Shown: in pieces, positions 1 through 7,110 of the stretch
Position numbering within the stretch: position 1 is the stretch's first letter
Layout: the number at the start of each line of letters is the position of its first letter
Assembly: GCA_016926695.1 (NCBI GenBank)
Contig: JAFGOB010000106.1
Location: 1 to 15,750, forward strand
From: Dehalococcoidales bacterium
Lineage (GTDB): Bacteria; Chloroflexota; Dehalococcoidia; Dehalococcoidales; UBA3254
Length of the DNA: 15,750 nt
Reading direction: 5' to 3'
Program-made: the position numbers and the translations under genes
Notes under the pieces: generated by a model
What the model was told of the DNA's origin: nothing
Databases searched by the model: none
The model's input: the letters and a program-made list of their open reading frames with translations, nothing else

Positions 1-275
1 CAGACCTCCGCGGGTAAGCTCATGCCCTTTCATCCCATCTACCTGCTGCATTTACACCATAAACCTCGAATAGCTTTGGATTTCGTTTTGTTATGCAAAC
101 TCATCCGGTTTACATATGCCTTATATGCAGTTCCTGTTCGTCAGGCCGGGATTTTGCCTCCAGCTTCTTTCAGATTCCACCTCACGATGGACACCCTTGC
201 TTTCGGCTAATGGTTGGCGCTATCAACCTCCATAACAGTCTTTCACCGTCTAGGTCATGCGCATGCCGCGCACAC
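1..275 (-). mobile_element. Group IIC intron, 5' RNA portion (domain I), running off the window
   Basis: Read on the minus strand, this stretch carries the conserved blocks of a bacterial class C self-splicing intron like the Oceanobacillus iheyensis one. The 5' end is GTGTGCGCGGCATG (from 275). Then come GCAAGGGTGTCC, GGTGGAATCTGAA, CTGACGAACAGGAAC, GGATGAGTTTGCATAACAAA, AGATGGGATGAAAG and, near position 1, TTACCCGCGGAGGTCTG. Their order and spacing match that intron as I remember it. The remaining domains, and a reverse transcriptase/maturase if one is encoded, would lie to the left of position 1, so I cannot say whether the copy is intact. The 5' splice point is placed between 276 and 275, because the intron must begin GTGYG. 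It lies in the same orientation as the gene to its right and just after that gene's terminator, the usual target of class C introns. Short reading frames here on the plus strand are not genes. Confidence 0.9.
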
Positions 276-305
276 ATAAAAAACCCCCTCCCGGATGGGA
301 GGGGG
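276..305 (-). terminator. Rho-independent terminator of the solute-binding protein gene, used as intron target
   Basis: On the minus strand a perfect 9-bp stem (CCCCCTCCC at 305-297 with GGGAGGGGG at 292-284) encloses the loop ATCC. It is followed by six T (283-278), then AT, then the intron 5' end. It lies about 35 bp past the stop of the lipoprotein gene. The stem and T-run are intact, so the intron insertion has not destroyed termination. Confidence 0.9.
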
Positions 306-339
306 TCTGTGACATGAACTTGATTCGAGTCAGATAAGG

Positions 340-2067
340 CTAATGAGGGTCCATCCACTCATTTTCCGTATACCGGCAGATGACCGATTCAAATTGATAG
401 GTTGTATGGACATAGGGTTGAATAACGTACAGGCTGGGCGGCTCCCAGAGCGGTACAACCAGGCAATCGTCAAAAAACCACTTGGCTATTTTATCAGCGG
501 CCTTGCTCTGTTCCTCAATCGTCATGAATTGCCGCGACTCATAGAAATATTCGGTCAATGCCGGAGGCTCGGCATAGCTGTTGATAATGGTCTTGGGCTC
601 CGGGCCGAAGGTGCGGTGCAGGCAGATGAACGTGTTGGGAGAAGACGCCTGTAGGAAAAGCAGGAGGTCCTTCCATCCGCCGGACCCACCCAGTTTCCAG
701 TACATGGGGTAGAACCGTCCGGCATCGGCAATATCGATATTCACCTGGAATCCGCCCTGATCGAGGTACTGCTTTATAGCCGTGGCATAATCAGACCAGG
801 TATTTAGTGCCGTAAGGTTAATCTTCAGACCATTGGGATATCCGGCATCAGACAGCAGTTGCCTGGATTTTTGCGGATTGTATTCACGTCCTTTGAAGTT
901 GGGATCATATCCCCACATATCCGGGCCGATTGAATATTCCAGGGGAGCGAAATAGCCCTGTCCGAGGGCCTTGGCCATGGCAGGCCGGTCAAGTGCGTAT
1001 TCCACCGCCTCACGTACCCTTAAGTCTGTGAAGGGAGAATCGGGGTCTTTATTGTTGATATAGATGGTATGAGGTGTTCCGGAGCTTCCCTGAAGCACAA
1101 ATCCTTTTTTCGCCAGGTCAGCCCACTGTGTAATCGATCCGCCTTCCCAGAAATCAGCCTGTCCGGCTTCCATCATGGCCGCTGCCGTTACTGAATCCGG
1201 TATAAACTTGATCTCAATGCCATCCAGGTAAGGCTTACCGGGCTGCCAGTAGTTGGGATTTCTGACCCAGGTCATGTGGTCATCTTTCTTATACTCTTTC
1301 AGCATGAACGGGCCTGTGCCGACGACATTGTTTCGGGCCCAGGCATTACGCGCTTCATCAGTTTCACCTGATTTTTCCCAGGCGACCCTGGAAAAAATGG
1401 GGATCCAGCCAAGCTCATACTGCATCTGGGAGTCATAATCGGTAATATCAATCCTCATGGTCAGGTCATCTATAACGTTAATGCCTTTCACCCTGGCTTT
1501 AAATTGCATTTTGCCCGACTCGTAAGCCCTCTGGTAGTTCCAGGCTACTGCCTCGGCATTACAGGGCGTACCATCGGAGAACTTGATGCCCGGGCGTATC
1601 TTATAGGTGACACTGGTACCGTCAGGCGCCACGGTTTCCGATTCAGCCAGTCTGGGATGAGGCAGATGGTCCGGACCGAACTGCATCAGTTGTTCCTCAG
1701 CATACTGGACGCCGTTCTCTTCACCCGGGCCCATTTCCGGGTAATAGCTGAGAACACTGGGGCCGGAGGCCTTGATTTCTCTTAATATTCCCCCACTGAT
1801 AGGTCCTGTTGATGCTGGAGTAGAGGTTGAGGGTTGAGGAGCAGTTGTTTTAGGTGCGGCCTGGGTGGCAGAGGTAACCGGGACTGATTTGGTGGTTGTG
1901 GGTGGAGGCGCCGCTCCGGTCGTAAGTGGAAGAGCGGCCTTGGTGGTTACCGCAGGCTGTGCCGCTGAGGTGCCCGGCGCACTGGTTGTGGTATCCCCGC
2001 TGCATCCGCCGAAAATAAAAGCGAATACCAGCAGGATCACCAGGGGAATAACAAAGACCTTTTTCAT
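340..2067 (-). CDS. Family 5 extracellular solute-binding lipoprotein (peptide/nickel-type ABC transporter)
   Basis: This 575-residue protein is a predicted lipoprotein that captures a substrate outside the membrane and delivers it to an ABC permease. Family 5 members bind oligopeptides, dipeptides, nickel complexes or sugars; the ligand cannot be read from the sequence. Residues 1-21 form a signal peptide with lipobox FGGC, making Cys22 the lipidated residue. Residues 23-92 are a low-complexity Thr/Ser/Pro/Ala linker. The binding domain follows, with typical motifs such as RPGIKFSDGTP (158-168) and later GTGPFMLKEY and YWQPGKPYLDGIEIKF. The ATG follows a strong AAAGGAGG at about 2072-2079. 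No permease or ATPase genes are adjacent in the window, so the partner transporter must be encoded elsewhere or beyond the left edge. It has its own promoter-like element upstream and its own terminator, so it looks monocistronic. Confidence 0.92.
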   Translation of the reverse strand: MKKVFVIPLVILLVFAFIFGGCSGDTTTSAPGTSAAQPAVTTKAALPLTTGAAPPPTTTKSVPVTSATQAAPKTTAPQPSTSTPASTGPISGGILREIKASGPSVLSYYPEMGPGEENGVQYAEEQLMQFGPDHLPHPRLAESETVAPDGTSVTYKIRPGIKFSDGTPCNAEAVAWNYQRAYESGKMQFKARVKGINVIDDLTMRIDITDYDSQMQYELGWIPIFSRVAWEKSGETDEARNAWARNNVVGTGPFMLKEYKKDDHMTWVRNPNYWQPGKPYLDGIEIKFIPDSVTAAAMMEAGQADFWEGGSITQWADLAKKGFVLQGSSGTPHTIYINNKDPDSPFTDLRVREAVEYALDRPAMAKALGQGYFAPLEYSIGPDMWGYDPNFKGREYNPQKSRQLLSDAGYPNGLKINLTALNTWSDYATAIKQYLDQGGFQVNIDIADAGRFYPMYWKLGGSGGWKDLLLFLQASSPNTFICLHRTFGPEPKTIINSYAEPPALTEYFYESRQFMTIEEQSKAADKIAKWFFDDCLVVPLWEPPSLYVIQPYVHTTYQFESVICRYTENEWMDPH

Positions 2068-2183
2068 GTTTTCCTCCTTTAACTAAATATTCAATTTGTC
2101 CCTGTAAGGTCCTGATGCAAATATCGAACCGCCGGTAATTCTTGTATGTATTTCTTTCATGAACGACTTATGCGATTTAGTAT

Positions 2184-2192
2184 ATTATACCA
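2184..2192 (-). promoter_or_regulatory. Extended -10 promoter for the solute-binding protein gene
   Basis: The minus strand reads TGGTATAAT: a perfect -10 hexamer (2189-2184) with a TGN extension. No good -35 is found at 16-18 bp, which extended -10 promoters can tolerate. Transcription would start near 2177 and give a leader of about 110 nt. Confidence 0.55.
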
Positions 2193-2281
2193 CGGAAGTC
2201 AATAGCTCTGTGAAGCACTATTTCTTAAAGCGAAACTATAGTATCGAAGGCAAAAAGGGGATTACTTTTTTTAAGAAGGCA

Positions 2282-2299
2282 CATGGACCAAAGTCCATG
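2282..2299. other. Perfect hairpin downstream of rarA
   Basis: CATGGAC (2282-2288) and GTCCATG (2293-2299) form a 7-bp perfect inverted repeat around CAAA, 27 bp past the rarA stop. No T-run directly follows on either strand, although an A/T-rich run lies about 10 nt further on the minus strand. It may be a weak or Rho-assisted 3' end of the minus-strand operon, or a protein site. Confidence 0.35.
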
Positions 2300-2325
2300 A
2301 GAGGCGGAGGAAATACTGTCACTAA

Positions 2326-3690
2326 CTAACGGTCAGGGTTCCTGATGTCTCCCGGCTTACTGCGCCTCTGTCTGAGATCTCTTAGTCTGGCGGCAATCTG
2401 CCTTTCATAACCCTGATTTCCGGGGGCATAAAACTGTTTGCCTTTCAGAGAACCGGGGAGGTGCTCCTGTTCAACATAATGATCCTGGAAATTGTGGGCG
2501 TATTTGTAGCCCTTGCCGTACCCCAGGTCCTTCATCAGACCGGTAACCGCATTGCGCAAATGCAGGGGTACCGGTTCGTGGGTACCGTGCTTGATCTCAT
2601 GCTGTACGCTGGAATACCCGGTGTAGAGCGAGTTGCTCTTGGGAGCGGTAGCCATATAGACGGCAGCCTCAGCCAGTGCCAGGTTACCTTCCGGCAGGCC
2701 GATGAAATGTACCGCTTGCTGGGCGGCCATAGCCACCAGCAGCGCCTGGGGATCCGCCAGGCCGATATCCTCGGTGGCAAAGCGAATAATCCTCCGGGCG
2801 ATATAGAGAGGGTCTTCACCCGATTCGATCATCCTGCCCAGCCAGTAAAGGGTAGCATCCGGGTCCGAATCGCGCATGCACTTATGCAGAGCGGAGATGA
2901 TATCGTAATGCTGTTCTCCTTCCCTGTCATAACGCAGAGAGCGGTGCTGGAAGGCATCCTCTACCGTTTCCAGGGTTATCTTTCTCATGCCCTCTTCGTC
3001 CGGCGGGGTAACCAGAGCCGCCATTTCCAGTGCATTCAGGGCCATGCGGGCGTCATTGCCGGACATTACGGCCAGATGTTCCATGGCATCTGCCGCCATT
3101 TCGATTTTCATCTCTCCCAGGCCTCTTTCCTTGTCCTTCAGCGCATGTTCCACGATTTGCCGTATTTCCCTGTTGCTGAGAGGATTCAGCACGAAGACGC
3201 GGCTGCGGGAAAGCAGGGGGGTATTGACCTCAAAGGAAGGATTTTCCGTGGTTGCGCCGATCAGCGTTACGGTGCCGTCCTCGACATAGGGCAGTATGGC
3301 GTCCTGCTGCCCTTTATTAAAGCGGTGGATTTCATCTATGAATAAAATGGTCTTCCGCTGGTAAAGCCTGCGGCGCTCCCTGGCCTCTTCTATGATCTTA
3401 CGCAGATCGCTGACTCCGGCGCTGACGGCGCTGACCGGGCTGAAATGGGAATTGGTGGTGTTGGCCACTATAAACGCCAGCGTGGTCTTACCACTGCCCG
3501 GAGGCCCCCAGAGGATAACGGAAGGAAGCTGCCCGCTCTCTATAGCCCTGCGCAGCACCTTTCCCCGGCCGATAATATGCTCCTGACCGACAAATTCCTC
3601 CAGGCTGCGGGGCCTCATGCGGGCTGCCAGCGGGGCTTCTTTCTTGATCTGTTCCTGGGCTTTATGCTCGAAAAGGTCCATTCCGTCCAC
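2326..3690 (-). CDS. rarA: Replication-associated recombination protein RarA (MgsA/WRNIP1 family AAA+ ATPase)
   Basis: RarA is a clamp-loader-related AAA+ ATPase that acts at stalled replication forks in the cytoplasm. The 454-residue length is normal for the family. Visible motifs are Walker A GPPGSGKT (62-69), Walker B ILFIDE (115-120), sensor 1 GATTEN (145-150) and the SRSRVF segment (161-166) carrying the arginine finger. The C-terminal oligomerisation region contains LPEGNLALAEAA and ends with the family's YKYAHNFQDHYV-type motif. The reading frame opens with GTG at 3690; an ATG three codons later (3681) is equally possible, and neither has a strong Shine-Dalgarno. The gene starts 23 bp after the Memo-AMMECR1 stop on the same strand, which suggests cotranscription. 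The family identity is very secure. Confidence 0.96.
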   Translation of the reverse strand: MDGMDLFEHKAQEQIKKEAPLAARMRPRSLEEFVGQEHIIGRGKVLRRAIESGQLPSVILWGPPGSGKTTLAFIVANTTNSHFSPVSAVSAGVSDLRKIIEEARERRRLYQRKTILFIDEIHRFNKGQQDAILPYVEDGTVTLIGATTENPSFEVNTPLLSRSRVFVLNPLSNREIRQIVEHALKDKERGLGEMKIEMAADAMEHLAVMSGNDARMALNALEMAALVTPPDEEGMRKITLETVEDAFQHRSLRYDREGEQHYDIISALHKCMRDSDPDATLYWLGRMIESGEDPLYIARRIIRFATEDIGLADPQALLVAMAAQQAVHFIGLPEGNLALAEAAVYMATAPKSNSLYTGYSSVQHEIKHGTHEPVPLHLRNAVTGLMKDLGYGKGYKYAHNFQDHYVEQEHLPGSLKGKQFYAPGNQGYERQIAARLRDLRQRRSKPGDIRNPDR

Positions 3691-3713
3691 TATTTCTCAT
3701 AACTCATAACTTG

Positions 3714-5021
3714 TTATTTATATCTTTTCACTTCGAAGCGGTAGAGATTCACCGGCTCACGGGGTCCGATGCCCCCCTTTTGGCGGCAGATATTGACCTG
3801 GTCTTCTATGGTATCCACTCCCTCGAGGTCCGGCAGAAGCAGTCCGCGGCGGAAGCCCGCTTCCACGATAACGCCGTACTTTTTAGGATCCAGTTGGTCG
3901 GGACCGGAGACAGGCTCCGGACGGGTCAGTACATCCACGGTATAGTCCAGGTCTTTCAGCTCATCCGCTTCAACCGGCTCAAAACGGGGATCGCTGGTGG
4001 CCGTACTGATGGCATTGGCTACGATTTCTTCAGCCACATTACTCCTTGTGGGTTCAAATGTGCCGATGCATCCCCTGAGATCACCGCCTTTCTTGATGCA
4101 GACGAATGTACCTGCCTTCTCCTTCATCTCGGTGGACAGCTCCTGCGGCTGGAAGACTTTCCTGTCACGGACATAGGACTCCGTGGCCTGTTTGGCCAGT
4201 TTGACCAGAGGCGAATATTTTTTAAGGATAACCCCGGCGTAGCCTACCACGGCATTATAGTCCCCGGATACATCACCGCTGGTCTGGTATTTCACCAGCT
4301 CCGCCCTGGCGGCGCCCGGCCCGCCCAGTGCGCTTATCATGACCATGGCCGGGGCATAACCGCACATGGTGATATCCTGTTCCGCTACACGCTTGTGAAG
4401 CTCATCGGCATCCAGTGCCAGCACAGCCTCAATGGCCTGGAAGTCTTTTCGGCGGGACACTTTTTGCTGCTCATAATGGTTCATATCGCTGCTGGTCATG
4501 ATCACCGCATCCCTGTTAAGGTCTTTGATTGCTTCAGCTATATCCCGTCCTACAGCCCGGCAGATCTCACGGTCTCCGGACCCCAGGATGACAGGCACAA
4601 ACCTGACATCCGGTCTGAAAAACTGTAAAAAGGGCAGTTGGACTTCAATCGAGTGTTCGAACTCGTGCGCCAGCAGGTCCTCCTCCAGGTACTTCGATAT
4701 CTCCAGGATTCTTTCCGCCAGCTCTTCATCGATGCGTACCTCGCCCAGGGGCGTCTTCCAGCTTCCATGGGCCATAATGCTGAAGGGCTTTCCCCTGCCG
4801 GTATGGTTTGGCCCGATGATGACGAAGGTATCCCTCATCTTTATCCTTGAAAGCACCGCCCCCGCGACGCCACCCGAATAAATATACCCCGCATGCGGCA
4901 CCAGTACGCCGTCCGCATCCTCTTTTTCAGCTTCTTTATCGACAAAAGATACGATCATCGATCTGAGGCGGGCAGGAGAAGCGGGATAATACTGCCCGGC
5001 AGCCACAGGTTCCCTTATCAT
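3714..5021 (-). CDS. Fused Memo (AmmeMemoRadiSam protein B) - AMMECR1 (protein A) protein
   Basis: This 435-residue protein joins two families that are often separate genes. Residues 1 to about 268 are a Memo domain, related to class III extradiol dioxygenases. Its presumed metal ligands are in place: His43 (in HAGY), His73 (in PNHTG) and Cys220 (in MCGYAP), matching the His-His-Cys set of human MEMO1. SSDMNHY lies at 177-183. Residues from about 270 to 435 are an AMMECR1 domain with its hallmark LRGCIG (315-320) and DPRFEP (344-349). The ATG has a strong purine-rich Shine-Dalgarno (AAAGGGGGGG on the minus strand, about 5026-5035). The third member of the conserved trio, a radical SAM enzyme, lies immediately upstream. 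The biochemical role of the trio is not, to my knowledge, established; radical-SAM-dependent modification of an unknown target is inference. Confidence 0.93.
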   Translation of the reverse strand: MIREPVAAGQYYPASPARLRSMIVSFVDKEAEKEDADGVLVPHAGYIYSGGVAGAVLSRIKMRDTFVIIGPNHTGRGKPFSIMAHGSWKTPLGEVRIDEELAERILEISKYLEEDLLAHEFEHSIEVQLPFLQFFRPDVRFVPVILGSGDREICRAVGRDIAEAIKDLNRDAVIMTSSDMNHYEQQKVSRRKDFQAIEAVLALDADELHKRVAEQDITMCGYAPAMVMISALGGPGAARAELVKYQTSGDVSGDYNAVVGYAGVILKKYSPLVKLAKQATESYVRDRKVFQPQELSTEMKEKAGTFVCIKKGGDLRGCIGTFEPTRSNVAEEIVANAISTATSDPRFEPVEADELKDLDYTVDVLTRPEPVSGPDQLDPKKYGVIVEAGFRRGLLLPDLEGVDTIEDQVNICRQKGGIGPREPVNLYRFEVKRYK

Positions 5022-5128
5022 AATTCCCCCCCTTTAGTTAGCCTTTCCCCGGCCTGCCTTTCTCGCGGCCGGTGACAGCGATGATTGATACAATTTTATC
5101 TTGTAGCCCGGCTGGCAGATATGCCTAA

Positions 5129-6145
5129 TTAACTGACATGGAAGTTCAGCTCCGCGCCGCAATATTTACACGCCGAACCGTTCAAACCCAGCACACGGGT
5201 ACTGTATCCCTGTCTTTGTACCACCAGTCTGCCGCATTTATAACAGCGGGTGTTCTCGCTGTCATGTCCCGGCACATTGCCGGCATAGACGAATTTCAGA
5301 CCGGCCTGCCTGCCGATATCCAGGGCATGTTCCAGGGTGGGCAGAGGCGTGGCCGGATATTCAAGAGCCTGGTACTGGGGATAGAAACGCGTGACATGCC
5401 AGGGGATCAGCTCTCCGAGGCTGTCCCTTATCCAGCCGGCGATCCCCTTCAACTGCGCATCGTCATCATTCAGGCCCGGAATAATGTTGGTGACTACTTC
5501 CAGATGCATGTTCCATTTATGTTTGGCCCGTTCAGCGGTCTCCAGTATTCCTCTCCAGTGCGTGATTTTGGTCAGCCTGCGGTAATAGTTGTCGCTGAAA
5601 CCCTTGACATCAACACGCCAGGCATCCAGGTAAGGTCCGATCATATCCAGGGCCTGAGTGGTTAAATAACCGTTGGTGACATAGACGGTATAAAGCTGTT
5701 TTTGTTTGGCCAGCCTGGCTGAGTCCAGGGTGTACTCAAACCATACCCCGGGTTCGTTATAGGTCCAGGCAATACCCTTTGCCCCTCCGGCCAGAGCCGT
5801 ATCGACCGCCAGGGCCGGTGATATCTCCCGCGACTCACGTTCAGGAACGCTGCCGGTACAGGCTATCTGCCAGTTCTGGCAGCCGGTACAATGGAAATTG
5901 CAGCCCCATCCGCCCAGTGAAAAGACCATACTGCCGGGGAAAAAATGGTTGAGAGGTTTCTTTTCGATGGGATCAACGGCCACGGAGGAAGCCAGGGCAT
6001 AATTCAGATTATACAGTTTCCCTTCCCTGTTCCGGTACATGCGGCAGACGCCGGTCTTTCCCGGCGCGATTTTACACTCCCAGCGGCAGATATGACATCT
6101 TACCAGAGAGCCCGGTAAAGTCTCAGAGCAAAGGGCTTCATGCAT
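5129..6145 (-). CDS. AmmeMemoRadiSam system radical SAM enzyme
   Basis: This is a 338-residue radical SAM protein. The 4Fe-4S motif CxxxCxxC is at Cys82, Cys86 and Cys89 (within GGWGCNFHCTGCQNWQIA). Four cysteines near the N-terminus (17, 20, 24, 34) and two CxxC pairs near the C-terminus (301/304 and 326/329) suggest additional metal binding, the latter resembling a zinc ribbon. AWTYNEPGVWFEYTLDSARL and YVTNGY are typical of the pyruvate-formate-lyase-activating-enzyme-like branch. ATG 6145 is preceded by GAGGT at a good distance and by a clear promoter. The fused Memo-AMMECR1 gene follows after 107 bp on the same strand. Substrate and reaction are unknown; generation of a 5'-deoxyadenosyl radical is the family property. 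Confidence 0.93.
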   Translation of the reverse strand: MHEALCSETLPGSLVRCHICRWECKIAPGKTGVCRMYRNREGKLYNLNYALASSVAVDPIEKKPLNHFFPGSMVFSLGGWGCNFHCTGCQNWQIACTGSVPERESREISPALAVDTALAGGAKGIAWTYNEPGVWFEYTLDSARLAKQKQLYTVYVTNGYLTTQALDMIGPYLDAWRVDVKGFSDNYYRRLTKITHWRGILETAERAKHKWNMHLEVVTNIIPGLNDDDAQLKGIAGWIRDSLGELIPWHVTRFYPQYQALEYPATPLPTLEHALDIGRQAGLKFVYAGNVPGHDSENTRCYKCGRLVVQRQGYSTRVLGLNGSACKYCGAELNFHVS

Positions 6146-6177
6146 GGTCTTTACCTCAAAGCAACTCTACTTCCCAT

Positions 6178-6207
6178 ATTATAACATTACACTGACGACG
6201 ATGATAA
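6178..6207 (-). promoter_or_regulatory. Promoter of the radical SAM-Memo/AMMECR1-rarA operon
   Basis: The minus strand shows -35 TTATCA (6207-6202), an 18-bp spacer and a perfect extended -10, TGT-TATAAT (6186-6178). The start point would be near 6171, about 25 nt before the ATG at 6145. It lies in the 190-bp divergent region shared with coaE. Confidence 0.65.
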
Positions 6208-6300
6208 GCCTATGCGACAACATATTGGCCCCGGATATTACTCACGGCTGTTCGCTTCTCCGGCGCACCACCGCGGAAAACCAGCGCGAAGCATTACCCC

Positions 6301-6329
6301 TTGACCGTCTCATAACCTCACGCTAGACT
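6301..6329 (+). promoter_or_regulatory. Candidate promoter of coaE placing the start at the ATG
   Basis: TTGACC (6301-6306), a 17-bp spacer and TAGACT (6324-6329) match a sigma-70 type promoter at 5/6 and 4/6 positions. The expected start, about seven bases after the -10, coincides with the A of the coaE ATG at 6336. The mRNA would then be leaderless. Confidence 0.45.
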
Positions 6330-6335
6330 AAAAGC

Positions 6336-6974
6336 ATGATTACTATTGCTTTAACCGGAGGCATAGGCAGCGGTAAAAGCACCGCGGCAGCTATTCTGAA
6401 AGAACTGGGGGCAACCGTTATTGACTCAGACAGCGAAGCCCACCGGGTGCTGAATTCCACCGCCCTGCCGCAGGTTACAGAGGTCTTTGGAAGCGGGATA
6501 CTCACGCCGCAGGGAACAGTGGACCGGAAAAAGCTGGCGCAAATTGTCTTCGGTGACCCGGATGCACGTGTGAAGTTGAACAAAATTATTCATACCCTGC
6601 TTGATATAGAAATCGTCGACCGTCTCAAAAAGCTTAAGGAGCAGGGAACGGGCGTGACGGTCATCGAGCTGGCTCTGGCCTCACAGGCACCCTGGATCAG
6701 CCAGGCCGACTATATCTGGATCGTACAGGCAGACAAAGATACGATACTGGAAAGGCTGAAGGGGAGGGGAATGAGCCGTGAGGAGGCGCTGGCCAGAATA
6801 GAAACTCAAAAAAAGGAACAGGAAGGCCTACCGGGACTCAAAATAATAATAAAAAACAACGGCAGCATCGCTGACTTGAAAGCCGGGATAGAAAAATTCT
6901 GGCGTGATATCCATAATGAAGACAGGAGAAGCACTATCCCTGAACCACCACCAAACGAAGCCGATGGAGCCTGA
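6336..6974 (+). CDS. coaE: Dephospho-CoA kinase
   Basis: CoaE phosphorylates the 3'-hydroxyl of dephospho-CoA with ATP, the last step of coenzyme A synthesis, in the cytoplasm. The N-terminus carries the P-loop GGIGSGKST (8-16) in the family context ALTGGIGSGKS. VIDSD (28-32) corresponds to the conserved substrate-proximal Asp region. RGMSREEALARIE in the lid/C-terminal part and NNGSIADLK, an equivalent of the usual N(S/N)GS segment, complete the family pattern. At 212 residues it is slightly long; the last 20 residues (Pro/Glu/Arg-rich) are a poorly conserved tail. The usual hydrophobic stretch ending in PLL is here IELALAS, a mild divergence. No Shine-Dalgarno precedes the ATG, and a promoter -10 ends 6 bases before it. 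It diverges from the radical SAM gene. Confidence 0.95.
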   Translation: MITIALTGGIGSGKSTAAAILKELGATVIDSDSEAHRVLNSTALPQVTEVFGSGILTPQGTVDRKKLAQIVFGDPDARVKLNKIIHTLLDIEIVDRLKKLKEQGTGVTVIELALASQAPWISQADYIWIVQADKDTILERLKGRGMSREEALARIETQKKEQEGLPGLKIIIKNNGSIADLKAGIEKFWRDIHNEDRRSTIPEPPPNEADGA

Positions 6975-7048
6975 GTTTTTCCAAAGCAGTGTCAATTCTC
7001 AGTCTGATGCGGTACAATTTGATGGTGGATCAAGGTTGTTTATAAAGA

Positions 7049-7077
7049 TTGACATGAGTTATCTTATGGCCTATTAT
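7049..7077 (+). promoter_or_regulatory. Sigma-70 promoter of the universal stress protein gene
   Basis: A perfect -35 TTGACA (7049-7054), a 17-bp spacer and -10 TATTAT (7072-7077) give the best housekeeping-type promoter in the window. The start would be near 7084, giving a leader of about 27 nt with AGGAG before the ATG at 7111. Confidence 0.75.
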
Positions 7078-7110
7078 TTACCTTGCCGAAGTTTAAAATA
7101 GGAGAAGCAG

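Noticed and set aside
22..317. Two short plus-strand open frames as small protein genes
   Set aside because: They lie within the group II intron RNA on the opposite strand (and its terminator target), have no Shine-Dalgarno, and their translations are the spurious product commonly annotated over such introns.
2260..2299. Canonical Rho-independent terminator for rarA at the 7-bp hairpin
   Set aside because: The stem is perfect, but no T-run follows directly on the minus strand, so only a hairpin is reported.
2461..3345. Long plus-strand open frame (294 codons) opposite rarA
   Set aside because: It is antisense to a fully motif-supported rarA and its translation is unlike any known family; GC-rich third positions of the real gene create it.
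3711..4628. Long plus-strand open frame (305 codons) opposite the Memo-AMMECR1 gene
   Set aside because: Antisense shadow of a gene with clear conserved motifs; no start signals of its own.
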